DNA from: Bordetella parapertussis
GTDB taxonomy: Bacteria; Pseudomonadota; Gammaproteobacteria; Burkholderiales; Burkholderiaceae_C
Assembly: GCA_945882755.1 (NCBI GenBank)
Contig: CAMCWS010000074.1
Span: 1 to 10,050, forward strand
Length of the DNA: 10,050 bases
Direction: 5' to 3'
Under the pieces are notes generated by a model. The model did not search any database, had not been told where the DNA came from, and saw nothing but the letters and a program-made list of their open reading frames with translations. The position numbers and the translations under genes were made by a program. Positions 1 through 10,050 of this stretch are shown one piece after another. Position 1 is the stretch's first letter, and each line of letters opens with the position of its first letter.

Positions 1-292
1 CATCAAGCCCCACACGCACTTCACGGCTGAGATTTATGTGTTGAGCAAGGATGAGGGCGGACGCCATACACCTTTCTTCAACAACTACCGTCCCCAGTTT
101 TACTTCCGCACCACGGACGTAACAGGTGCGATCGAGTTGCCTGAAGGCACAGAGATGGTGATGCCTGGCGACAACGTGTCGATCACGGTGAAGTTGATCC
201 ACCCGATTGCGATGGAAGAAGGTTTGCGCTTTGCGATTCGCGAAGGCGGCAAAACCGTCGGCGCTGGTGTTGTTGCCAAGATCATTGCTTAA
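1..292 (+). CDS. tuf: Elongation factor Tu, C-terminal part (partial)
   Basis: EF-Tu is the GTPase that carries aminoacyl-tRNA to the ribosomal A site in the cytoplasm. Only the last 96 residues are present, with the first full codon at base 2 and the TAA stop at 290-292. The visible part is the C-terminal beta-barrel (domain 3), which contacts the tRNA acceptor and T arms. It contains family-typical stretches such as [32 protein letters not shown] and [17 protein letters not shown]. The GTPase domain lies upstream of the window. No frameshift or damage is visible. Proteobacteria often carry two near-identical tuf copies; this is the one next to secE-nusG (tufB position in E. coli terms), judged from its neighbours. 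Identification is essentially certain. Which copy it is rests on context only. Confidence 0.98.
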   Translation, partial: IKPHTHFTAEIYVLSKDEGGRHTPFFNNYRPQFYFRTTDVTGAIELPEGTEMVMPGDNVSITVKLIHPIAMEEGLRFAIREGGKTVGAGVVAKIIA

Positions 293-306
293 TCTCTGAT
301 GAAGAG

Positions 307-331
307 TGTTCGGCACCTTGTGTGCCGAACA
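307..331 (+). other. Stem-loop between tuf and tRNA-Trp
   Basis: There is a perfect 10-bp inverted repeat, TGTTCGGCAC at 307-316 and GTGCCGAACA at 322-331, with a 5-nt loop. It begins 15 nt after the tuf stop codon and ends 12 nt before the tRNA. No T-run follows, so it does not look like an efficient intrinsic terminator. A role in protecting the tuf mRNA 3' end, or in processing that separates the tuf mRNA from the tRNA precursor, is inference. The repeat itself is seen directly. Confidence 0.6.
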
Positions 332-343
332 GTGCCAAGCGAT

Positions 344-419
344 AGGGGTATAGCTCAATTGGCAGAGCGTCGGTCTCCAAAACCGAAGGTTGGGGGTTCG
401 ATTCCCTCTGCCCCTGCCA
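344..419 (+). tRNA. tRNA-Trp (anticodon CCA)
   Basis: The 76-nt gene folds into a full cloverleaf. The acceptor stem is AGGGGTA (344-350) with TGCCCCT (409-415), including one T·G wobble. G416 is the discriminator and CCA at 417-419 is encoded in the gene. The anticodon stem 370-374/382-386 is perfect and encloses the loop CTCCAAA, with anticodon CCA at 377-379 reading UGG. The T arm is 392-396/404-408 around TTCGATT and contains one G·T pair. G at the discriminator position and the CCA anticodon are the tryptophanyl-tRNA synthetase identity elements known from E. coli. The gene sits between tuf and secE with no obvious promoter of its own in the 51 nt upstream, so it is probably cut out of a longer transcript. 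Confidence 0.97.
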
Positions 420-433
420 CCAGATTTCTGGTG
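418..433 (+). other. Small stem-loop overlapping the tRNA CCA end
   Basis: CACCAG (418-423) pairs with CTGGTG (428-433) around the loop ATTT. The left arm includes the last two bases of the encoded CCA end of tRNA-Trp. In a precursor this hairpin would compete with, or be adjacent to, the acceptor end. It may therefore influence 3' trimming. The pairing is seen; any function is inference. Confidence 0.4.
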
Positions 434-439
434 CACCAC

Positions 440-463
440 AAGCCCGCCAAACTTGGCGGGCTT
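440..463 (+). terminator. GC-rich hairpin after tRNA-Trp, possible weak terminator
   Basis: AAGCCCGCCA (440-449) pairs perfectly with TGGCGGGCTT (454-463) around the 4-nt loop AACT. The stem resembles Comamonadaceae-type terminator stems, but the following bases (CGGTCTCTTC) are pyrimidine-rich rather than a true T-run. Termination is therefore expected to be weak or partial. It could separate tuf/tRNA transcription from secE-nusG, or only mark an RNA processing site. The rest of the 293-511 interval, apart from this and the other hairpins, shows nothing I can name, and I see no convincing promoter for secE. Confidence 0.45.
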
Positions 464-511
464 CGGTCTCTTCAACAAGACATCTTTTCCTAACTGAATG
501 TATTGCCTGCC

Positions 512-895
512 ATGTCTTCTGCTCAGATAGAAACCGTTTTCAGCACTGCCGACAAAGCCAAGCTGGCCTCTGCGCTGGTTTTGGTTGTTGCGGCAGTGGT
601 GGCCTTTTATGCGCTGTCTGCGCAAGGCGGTTTGGTGCAGTGGGCCGCCCTGTTGGGTTGTCTGTTGTTGGCAGTGGTGGTGTTTTTCTCTTCCATGCAT
701 GGTCGCCAATTGGTGGGTTTTGGTCGAGATGCGTGGCGTGAAGTTCAAAAAGTGGTGTGGCCAGCTCGCAAAGAGGCCATGCAAATGACAGCCTATGTAT
801 TTGGCTTTGTGTTTTTGATGGCCTTGTTTTTATGGCTGACAGACAAAACCATTGAATGGGTGTTTTACGATTTGATTCTGGGATGGAAAAAATAA
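512..895 (+). CDS. secE: Protein translocase subunit SecE
   Basis: SecE is the small essential inner-membrane subunit that clamps SecY in the SecYEG channel. The 127-residue protein has the three-helix layout of the proteobacterial long form. Helix 1 is around residues 15-35 ([18 protein letters not shown]). Helix 2 is around 42-60 ([19 protein letters not shown]). The conserved cytoplasmic amphipathic segment follows ([19 protein letters not shown]), and then helix 3 ([16 protein letters not shown]). The REV-KVVWP-RKEA core is the family signature. I chose ATG at 512 because the protein then begins MSSAQIETV, as relatives do. A TTG at 503 in the same frame would add three residues. Neither start has a clear Shine-Dalgarno sequence. 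The stop TAA overlaps the nusG start by one base (TAATG), which suggests coupled translation. Confidence 0.96.
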   Translation: MSSAQIETVFSTADKAKLASALVLVVAAVVAFYALSAQGGLVQWAALLGCLLLAVVVFFSSMHGRQLVGFGRDAWREVQKVVWPARKEAMQMTAYVFGFVFLMALFLWLTDKTIEWVFYDLILGWKK

Positions 896-1479
896 TGACC
901 GAAGAATCACTGGAAAACACTTTGATCACCACGGCTCCTGCGCATCCTGATATGCGTTGGTATGTGGTTCATGCTTATTCCGGCATGGAAAAGGCTGTGG
1001 AGCGCAACATCGTCGAGCGCATCAACCGCGCAGGGATGCAATCCAAATTTGGTCGTATTCTGGTTCCCACTGAAGAAGTGGTGGAGATGAAAAACGGTCA
1101 GCGCAAAACCACCGAGCGTCGCTTCTTCCCTGGCTATGTGCTGGTCGAGATGATCATGGACGACGAAAGCTGGCACTTGGTCAAGCACACCAACAAGGTC
1201 ACAGGCTTTGTGGGTGGTGCACGTAACCGTCCAGCGCCTATTTCGCAAGACGATGTCTTGAAAATCGTCAACCAAATGCAAGAAGGCACAGACAAGCCCC
1301 GCCACAAAGTGGAATTCATGGTGGGCGAGTTTGTGCGTGTCAAAGATGGTCCTTTCACTGATTTCAACGGAACAGTTGAAGAAGTGAATTACGACAAAAA
1401 CAAAATGCGTGTGTCTGTGACGATTTTTGGTCGCGCCACACCTGTGGAATTGGAGTTTGGTCAGGTCGAGAAAACCTGA
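895..1479 (+). CDS. nusG: Transcription termination/antitermination factor NusG
   Basis: NusG binds the RNA polymerase clamp, suppresses pausing, and links polymerase either to Rho or, through S10, to the leading ribosome. The 194-residue protein (E. coli 181) has the NGN domain from about residue 20 to 130, with [39 protein letters not shown] and RPAPIS. The C-terminal KOW domain runs from about 140, with [18 protein letters not shown] and the family ending [17 protein letters not shown]. An upstream in-frame ATG at 883 exists, but ATG 895 overlaps the secE TAA and gives the expected N-terminus MTEESLENT. The short extra N-terminal tail before RWYVV is usual in betaproteobacteria. GGGATGG just upstream, inside secE, may serve as a weak ribosome binding site. 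Confidence 0.97.
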   Translation: MTEESLENTLITTAPAHPDMRWYVVHAYSGMEKAVERNIVERINRAGMQSKFGRILVPTEEVVEMKNGQRKTTERRFFPGYVLVEMIMDDESWHLVKHTNKVTGFVGGARNRPAPISQDDVLKIVNQMQEGTDKPRHKVEFMVGEFVRVKDGPFTDFNGTVEEVNYDKNKMRVSVTIFGRATPVELEFGQVEKT

Positions 1480-1580
1480 TTTTGAATTCAGCGCTTCCCG
1501 ACTCGGCGCTGGTGTGTTGAAGAAGAGTCGTTAACCCCGGGGAGCCCTCAACAGGCGTTTGTACCCGCAAGGAGAAAAGC
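1480..1580 (+). promoter_or_regulatory. rplK leader, candidate L1 autoregulatory site
   Basis: This 101-nt gap precedes the L11-L1 genes. In bacteria L1 is known to repress rplK-rplA translation by binding the leader. Three pairings are visible. CAGCGC (1489-1494) pairs with GCGCTG (1506-1511). CGACTC (1499-1504) pairs with GAGTCG (1525-1530) and is mutually exclusive with the first. CGGG (1538-1541) pairs with CCCG (1564-1567) and encloses a purine-rich GAG on one side, a longer unpaired strand on the other, and a short GCC/GGC inner helix. The last element has the helix–asymmetric loop–helix shape expected of an L1 site and lies just before the ribosome binding site AAGGAG (1569-1574). I see no good promoter here. 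Assignment to L1 is inference from position and shape. Confidence 0.45.
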
Positions 1581-2015
1581 ATGGCGAAGAAAATCGTCGG
1601 CTTCATCAAGCTGCAAGTGCCAGCTGGTAAAGCCAATCCATCGCCACCTATTGGCCCCGCTTTGGGTCAACGTGGTTTGAACATCATGGAATTCTGCAAG
1701 GCGTTTAACGCCCAGACCCAGGGCGTTGAGCCTGGCCTGCCCTTACCCGTGGTCATTACCGCGTTTGCAGACAAATCCTTCACTTTCATCATCAAGACGC
1801 CACCTGCGGTCACCTTGATCAAGAAAGCCATCAAGCTCGACAAAGGCTCCTCCAAGCCGCATGTGGATAAGGTCGGCAAGATCACCCGTGCTCAGTTAGA
1901 AGAGATCGCCAAAGCCAAAATGGTTGACATGACTGCAGCCGATTTGGATGCAGCTGTTCGCACCATTGCTGGCTCTGCACGTTCCATGGGCGTGACCGTG
2001 GAGGGCGTGGTATGA
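1581..2015 (+). CDS. rplK: 50S ribosomal protein L11 (uL11)
   Basis: L11 binds the GTPase-associated region of 23S rRNA at the base of the ribosomal stalk. There it takes part in factor-dependent GTP hydrolysis and in activating RelA. The 144-residue protein has the N-terminal proline-rich domain with [24 protein letters not shown] (written here as [11 protein letters not shown] then [10 protein letters not shown]), the site that thiostrepton contacts in this family. The C-terminal RNA-binding domain carries [15 protein letters not shown] and ends in the typical [17 protein letters not shown]. Lys4 and Lys40 correspond to residues methylated by PrmA in E. coli. The start ATG has a strong ribosome binding site, AAGGAG, six bases upstream. 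The stop TGA overlaps the rplA ATG as ATGA. The length is one or two residues above the usual 142-143. Confidence 0.98.
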   Translation: MAKKIVGFIKLQVPAGKANPSPPIGPALGQRGLNIMEFCKAFNAQTQGVEPGLPLPVVITAFADKSFTFIIKTPPAVTLIKKAIKLDKGSSKPHVDKVGKITRAQLEEIAKAKMVDMTAADLDAAVRTIAGSARSMGVTVEGVV

Positions 2016-2707
2016 GCAAGCTCACCAAAAAACAAAAGGCTGTTGCTGGCAAAGTTGACTCCAACAAGCTCTACCCCTTCACCGACGCTTTGGCGATTGT
2101 CAAAGAGTGCGCGACCGCCAAGTTCGATGAATCTATCGACGTGGCTGTGCAACTCGGCATTGACGCTAAAAAATCGGACCAAGTTGTTCGTGGCGCTGTT
2201 GTGTTGCCCAATGGCACAGGCAAAACCGCTCGTGTGGCTGTGTTTGCCCAAGGCGCGAAAGCCGAAGAGGCTTTGGCTGCAGGCGCGGATGTTGTCGGTA
2301 TGGATGATTTGGCTGCCCGCGTGAAAGCTGGCGACATGCCTTTCGATGTGGTCATTGCTGCACCAGACGCCATGCGCGTTGTCGGTACCCTGGGTCAAAT
2401 TTTGGGCCCCCGCGGCTTGATGCCTAACCCCAAGGTTGGCACGGTCACTCCCGACGTAGCTACTGCCGTTAAGAACGCCAAGGCCGGTCAAGTGCAGTTT
2501 CGCGTTGACAAGGCCGGTATTGTTCACGGCACCATTGGTCGTCGCTCGTTTGACAGCGACAAATTGCATGGCAATTTGTTGGCGCTCATTGATGCATTGA
2601 ACAAAGCCAAGCCAGCAACCAGCAAAGGTGTTTACCTGCGCAAGTTGGCCGTGTCCTCCACCATGGGTGTGGGCGTGCGAGTGGATACACAAACATTGAA
2701 CGCCTAA
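2012..2707 (+). CDS. rplA: 50S ribosomal protein L1 (uL1)
   Basis: L1 forms the mobile stalk near the ribosomal E site and helps move deacylated tRNA. In many bacteria it also represses its own operon by binding the rplK leader. The 231-residue protein has normal length and conserved blocks. These include the N-terminal [44 protein letters not shown], the domain 2 segment [20 protein letters not shown], and the C-terminal RNA-binding part [14 protein letters not shown] and [12 protein letters not shown] 2012 overlaps the rplK stop by four bases (ATGA) and has GGAGG at 2000-2004 inside rplK. L1 translation is therefore probably coupled to L11, which fits equal production of the two proteins. 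No anomaly is seen. Confidence 0.98.
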   Translation: MSKLTKKQKAVAGKVDSNKLYPFTDALAIVKECATAKFDESIDVAVQLGIDAKKSDQVVRGAVVLPNGTGKTARVAVFAQGAKAEEALAAGADVVGMDDLAARVKAGDMPFDVVIAAPDAMRVVGTLGQILGPRGLMPNPKVGTVTPDVATAVKNAKAGQVQFRVDKAGIVHGTIGRRSFDSDKLHGNLLALIDALNKAKPATSKGVYLRKLAVSSTMGVGVRVDTQTLNA

Positions 2708-2720
2708 AGCGTTTGGTAAT

Positions 2721-2752
2721 TTCTTGCGTTGCTTGCAAAAGCGGCGCAAGAA
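2721..2752 (+). other. 14-bp stem with GCAA tetraloop after rplA
   Basis: Bases 2721-2734 pair continuously with 2739-2752. Eight perfect outer pairs (TTCTTGCG/CGCAAGAA), two T·G wobbles and four inner pairs (GCTT/AAGC) close a GCAA loop, a GNRA tetraloop in RNA. The stem begins 13 nt after the rplA stop. The bases after it are GCGGTGGGTC, without a T-run, so it is unlikely to be a simple terminator. It could mark an RNase III-type cut or an mRNA 3' stabiliser between the L11-L1 and L10-L7/L12 units, or be part of the rplJ leader fold. The pairing is certain; the role is inferred. Confidence 0.65.
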
Positions 2753-2786
2753 GCGGTGGGTCGGGTCGGTTGCAAAACTGGCTTGG

Positions 2787-2848
2787 GCCATCCAAGACCG
2801 TTGGCGTGCAGCACGACTGCACTTAATTCACCAGCCAACGCAGATGGC
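2787..2848 (+). promoter_or_regulatory. rplJ leader, candidate L10 autoregulatory RNA
   Basis: In many bacteria the L10–L7/L12 complex binds the rplJ mRNA leader and represses translation; Rfam lists this as the L10 leader. Here a nested fold is seen. The outer stem is GCCATC (2787-2792)/GATGGC (2843-2848). Next comes an asymmetric internal loop of six bases (CAAGAC) against two (CA). The middle stem CGTTGGC (2799-2805)/GCCAACG (2834-2840) is perfect. An inner hairpin follows, GTGCAG (2806-2811)/CTGCAC (2817-2822), leaving 2823-2833 (TTAATTCACCA) unpaired. The strong loop asymmetry resembles the kink-turn-like bend of known L10 sites, although canonical tandem G·A pairs are not clear. Its place in the 237-nt gap before rplJ fits. 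The assignment is from position and shape. Confidence 0.65.
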
Positions 2849-2900
2849 GATCCCGCTGAAAAGAATTTTTTCTTGACAGTCAGGTCGCTGCAAAAGTGGC

Positions 2901-2926
2901 GTGTTGAAGGGTTAACCCAACAACAC
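2901..2926 (+). other. Interrupted palindrome next to the rplJ ribosome binding site
   Basis: GTGTTG (2901-2906) pairs with CAACAC (2921-2926). Inside, after an AA/AA internal loop, sits the perfect palindrome GGGTTAACCC (2909-2918), which can fold as GGG/CCC around TTAA. The element ends five bases before the ribosome binding site GAAGGAG (2932-2938). It could control access to the rplJ start or be part of the L10-regulated fold. A protein-binding DNA operator is also possible but less likely inside this operon. Function is inferred. Confidence 0.5.
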
Positions 2927-2931
2927 ATTTT

Positions 2932-2947
2932 GAAGGAGTAGACCTTG
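2932..2947 (+). promoter_or_regulatory. Ribosome binding site that fixes the TTG start of rplJ
   Basis: GAAGGAG at 2932-2938 lies six bases before TTG 2945-2947. No ATG or GTG in the rplJ frame occurs near it. The protein read from TTG begins [11 protein letters not shown], the normal L10 N-terminus. The strong site decides for the non-AUG start. Confidence 0.88.
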
Positions 2948-3445
2948 AGTCTGAATCGCAGTGAAAAAGAAGCAGTTGTCGCCGAAGTGGCGGGACTTGC
3001 TGCACAAGCGCAGACGCTGGTGATGGCGGAATACCGCGGCATCACGGTCGCTGACATGATCAAGTTTCGCGCCAGTGCGCGCAGCCAAGGCGTATCGCTG
3101 AGTGTGTTGAAAAACACCTTGGCTCGCCGCGCTGTCGCTGGTACGGCTTTTGAAAGTGTCGCAGACCAGATGACCGGCCCGCTGATCTATGGTTTTTCTA
3201 CAGATGCAGTTGCAGCCGCGAAAGTGGTGGCTGATTTCGCCAAGACCAACGACAAATTGGTTATTCGTGGCGGCGCATTTGCTGGAAAAGCACTGGATGT
3301 CAACGGCGTCAAACAATTGGCCAGCATACCTTCCAAGGAAGTTTTGCTCGCGCAGTTGTGTGGCTTGCTCATGTCGCCCATGTCACGTACCGCAGTGGTG
3401 CTTGGCGCGTTGGCGGCGAAAAAAGGCGAAGCAGTTGCAGCCTAA
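2945..3445 (+). CDS. rplJ: 50S ribosomal protein L10 (uL10)
   Basis: L10 anchors the L7/L12 dimers to 23S rRNA to form the ribosomal stalk, and with them it represses its own mRNA in well-studied bacteria. The 166-residue protein (E. coli 165) has the N-terminal rRNA-binding domain with [26 protein letters not shown] and the conserved [14 protein letters not shown] middle part contains GPLIYGF and KLVIRGGAF. The C-terminal helix region ([16 protein letters not shown], then [13 protein letters not shown]) is where L7/L12 N-termini dock. Translation starts at TTG, supported by the ribosome binding site and by conservation. A weak start codon may help keep L10 below L7/L12, which is needed in several copies per L10; this is inference. 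The gene is separated from rplL by 64 nt. Confidence 0.97.
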   Translation: MSLNRSEKEAVVAEVAGLAAQAQTLVMAEYRGITVADMIKFRASARSQGVSLSVLKNTLARRAVAGTAFESVADQMTGPLIYGFSTDAVAAAKVVADFAKTNDKLVIRGGAFAGKALDVNGVKQLASIPSKEVLLAQLCGLLMSPMSRTAVVLGALAAKKGEAVAA

Positions 3446-3470
3446 GGCTTGCAGCGCATTCAAAACATTT

Positions 3471-3487
3471 GCTGCCCATTAGGCGGC
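3471..3487 (+). other. Short hairpin between rplJ and rplL
   Basis: GCTGCC (3471-3476) pairs with GGCGGC (3482-3487), including one T·G wobble, around the 5-nt loop CATTA. It lies about 23 nt before the rplL start and ahead of its ribosome binding site GAAGG (3498-3502). No T-run follows. It is small and may have no role; an effect on rplL translation or mRNA stability is only a possibility. Confidence 0.3.
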
Positions 3488-3509
3488 CCTGAAAATTGAA
3501 GGAAAAAAC

Positions 3510-3884
3510 ATGGCATTCGATAAAGACGCATTTTTGACCGCTTTAGACAGCATGACGGTCATGGAACTCAACGATTTGGTGAAAGCCATCGAAGAGAAAT
3601 TTGGGGTGAGCGCTGCAGCCATGGCTGCACCTGCTGCCGCTGGTGGTGGCGCTGCTGCTGCTGCTGAAGAGAAAACAGACTTCAACGTCATGTTGATCGA
3701 AGCTGGCGCAAACAAAGTGTCAGTCATCAAGGCTGTTCGCGAAATCACAGGCTTGGGCTTGAAAGAAGCCAAAGACTTGGTCGACGGCGCTCCTAAAGCC
3801 GTCAAAGAAGGTGCGCCCAAAGCTGATGCTGAAGCCGCCAAGAAGAAATTGGAAGAAGCTGGCGCCAAGGTCGAACTCAAGTAA
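3510..3884 (+). CDS. rplL: 50S ribosomal protein L7/L12 (bL12)
   Basis: L7/L12 is the multicopy stalk protein that recruits initiation, elongation and release factors and stimulates their GTPase activity. The 124-residue protein has three parts. The N-terminal dimerisation domain, about residues 1-33, includes [20 protein letters not shown] and binds L10. A flexible Ala/Gly-rich hinge, about 34-53 ([17 protein letters not shown]), follows. The globular C-terminal domain contains [20 protein letters not shown] and the factor-binding helix [16 protein letters not shown]. The start ATG has GAAGG at 3498-3502 with a seven-base A-rich spacer, a good site for high expression. A separate, strong ribosome binding site suits the excess of L7/L12 over L10. 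The gene is followed by a terminator-like hairpin that probably lowers read-through into rpoB. Confidence 0.98.
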   Translation: MAFDKDAFLTALDSMTVMELNDLVKAIEEKFGVSAAAMAAPAAAGGGAAAAAEEKTDFNVMLIEAGANKVSVIKAVREITGLGLKEAKDLVDGAPKAVKEGAPKADAEAAKKKLEEAGAKVELK

Positions 3885-3902
3885 ACCTCGGTGTTTATCA
3901 AC

Positions 3903-3934
3903 GCTGGTCACCCCTCAAAAGGTGCCAGCCTTTT
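3903..3934 (+). terminator. Terminator-like attenuator between rplL and rpoB
   Basis: GCTGG (3903-3907) pairs with CCAGC (3925-3929), and after a single bulged T, CACC (3909-3912) pairs with GGTG (3921-3924). An 8-nt loop lies between, and C plus TTTT (3931-3934) follows the stem. This is an intrinsic-terminator shape with a short T-run, so incomplete termination is expected. It starts 18 nt after the rplL stop. In E. coli an attenuator at the same junction lets only a fraction of polymerases continue into rpoB-rpoC. The analogy is inference; the hairpin and T-run are seen. Confidence 0.72.
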
Positions 3935-4102
3935 GTGCTCACAGAGCGCACTCATCAGCAAATATGGTGTTTGTTGTTGAGTGTCTTCTGAGCTGACTGC
4001 AGAAGAACCTTGGTTCGGGTTGTGTGCAATGCGCAACCGTCCGCCAACGCTGGTAGTGGCCAGCGGGCCAAGCACAACGTGCAGATGTTGGTCATCTGTA
4101 CG
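3935..4102 (+). other. Series of hairpins in the rpoB leader
   Basis: After the attenuator the 255-nt rplL-rpoB gap holds five more inverted repeats. They are 3935-3940/3944-3949 (one T·G, tight 3-nt loop); CTTCTG/CAGAAG at 3985-3990/4000-4005; 4018-4025/4031-4038 (eight pairs, two T·G); CGCTGG/CCAGCG at 4048-4053/4060-4065; and 4078-4087/4093-4102 (ten pairs, one T·G, loop TTGGT). No open reading frame here looks real and I see no convincing promoter. The ribosome binding site GGAG (4131-4134) lies five bases before rpoB. In E. coli an RNase III processing site lies at this junction, so some of these stems may be processing or stability elements. Confidence 0.5.
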
Positions 4103-4139
4103 GTCCCCAGTCGCCGAGTGAATCAAGTCCGGAGTACTC

Positions 4140-10050
<5,911 letters not shown>

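Noticed and set aside
299..493. 64-codon plus-strand frame across the tRNA and its flanking hairpins
   Set aside because: It reads through tRNA-Trp and inverted repeats, so it is not a protein gene.
540..932. 130-codon open frame on the minus strand opposite secE and the start of nusG
   Set aside because: It overlaps two identified essential genes, and its composition looks like reverse-translated membrane segments.
1892..2791. 299-codon open frame on the minus strand opposite rplK, rplA and the rplJ leader
   Set aside because: It lies antisense to well-identified ribosomal protein genes and its protein resembles no family I know. It is a by-product of codon bias in the sense strand.
2866..2871. 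Run of six T in the rplJ leader as a possible terminator tail
   Set aside because: The only adjacent stem is a weak AAGAA/TTCTT pairing that itself uses the run. The strong stem ends at 2848, too far upstream.
2873..2878. Perfect TTGACA, a possible -35 box upstream of rplJ
   Set aside because: At 16-18 bases downstream the sequence is GTGGCG-like, with no TATAAT-type -10 box. A promoter here cannot be supported.

Overview
This window is the conserved bacterial translation/transcription gene cluster tuf – tRNA-Trp – secE – nusG – rplK – rplA – rplJ – rplL – rpoB – rpoC. All genes lie on the + strand. The first gene (tuf) and the last (rpoC) are cut by the window edges. The proteins closely match betaproteobacterial versions. 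A 1370-residue RpoB, tRNA-Trp sitting between tuf and secE, and the '[11 protein letters not shown]' start of L10 point to Burkholderiales, probably a Comamonadaceae-like organism. Base composition looks moderate rather than very GC-rich, and leucine is often TTG. The family is inferred from remembered protein features; no search was run.

Layout. 1-292 is the end of EF-Tu. 293-511 is a non-coding stretch with tRNA-Trp(CCA) and three inverted repeats. 512-1479 encodes SecE and NusG, overlapping at TAATG. 1480-1580 is a leader that probably carries the L1 feedback site. 1581-2707 encodes L11 and L1, overlapping at ATGA. 2708-2944 is a strongly structured leader expected to bind the L10-(L12)n complex. 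2945-3884 encodes L10, which starts at TTG, and L7/L12. 3885-4139 holds a terminator-like hairpin (probably a partial attenuator) followed by a run of further hairpins. 4140-8252 is rpoB. 8249-10050 is the first 600 codons of rpoC, overlapping rpoB at ATGA.

How it works together. The genes supply the elongation factor, one tRNA, the protein-export channel subunit SecE, the transcription factor NusG, the ribosomal stalk and L1 arm proteins, and the two largest RNA polymerase subunits. Overlapping start/stop codons at three junctions suggest translational coupling. The three long intergenic regions are where regulation is expected: L1 feedback, L10 feedback, and attenuation that sets less polymerase than ribosomal protein.

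I found no mobile element, CRISPR array, toxin, defence gene or unknown protein gene. This is an ordinary housekeeping region, and I do not think it contains a new system. What merits a second look is in the RNA: the structured leaders, a motif shared by the rplK and rplJ leaders, and the hairpin series before rpoB.
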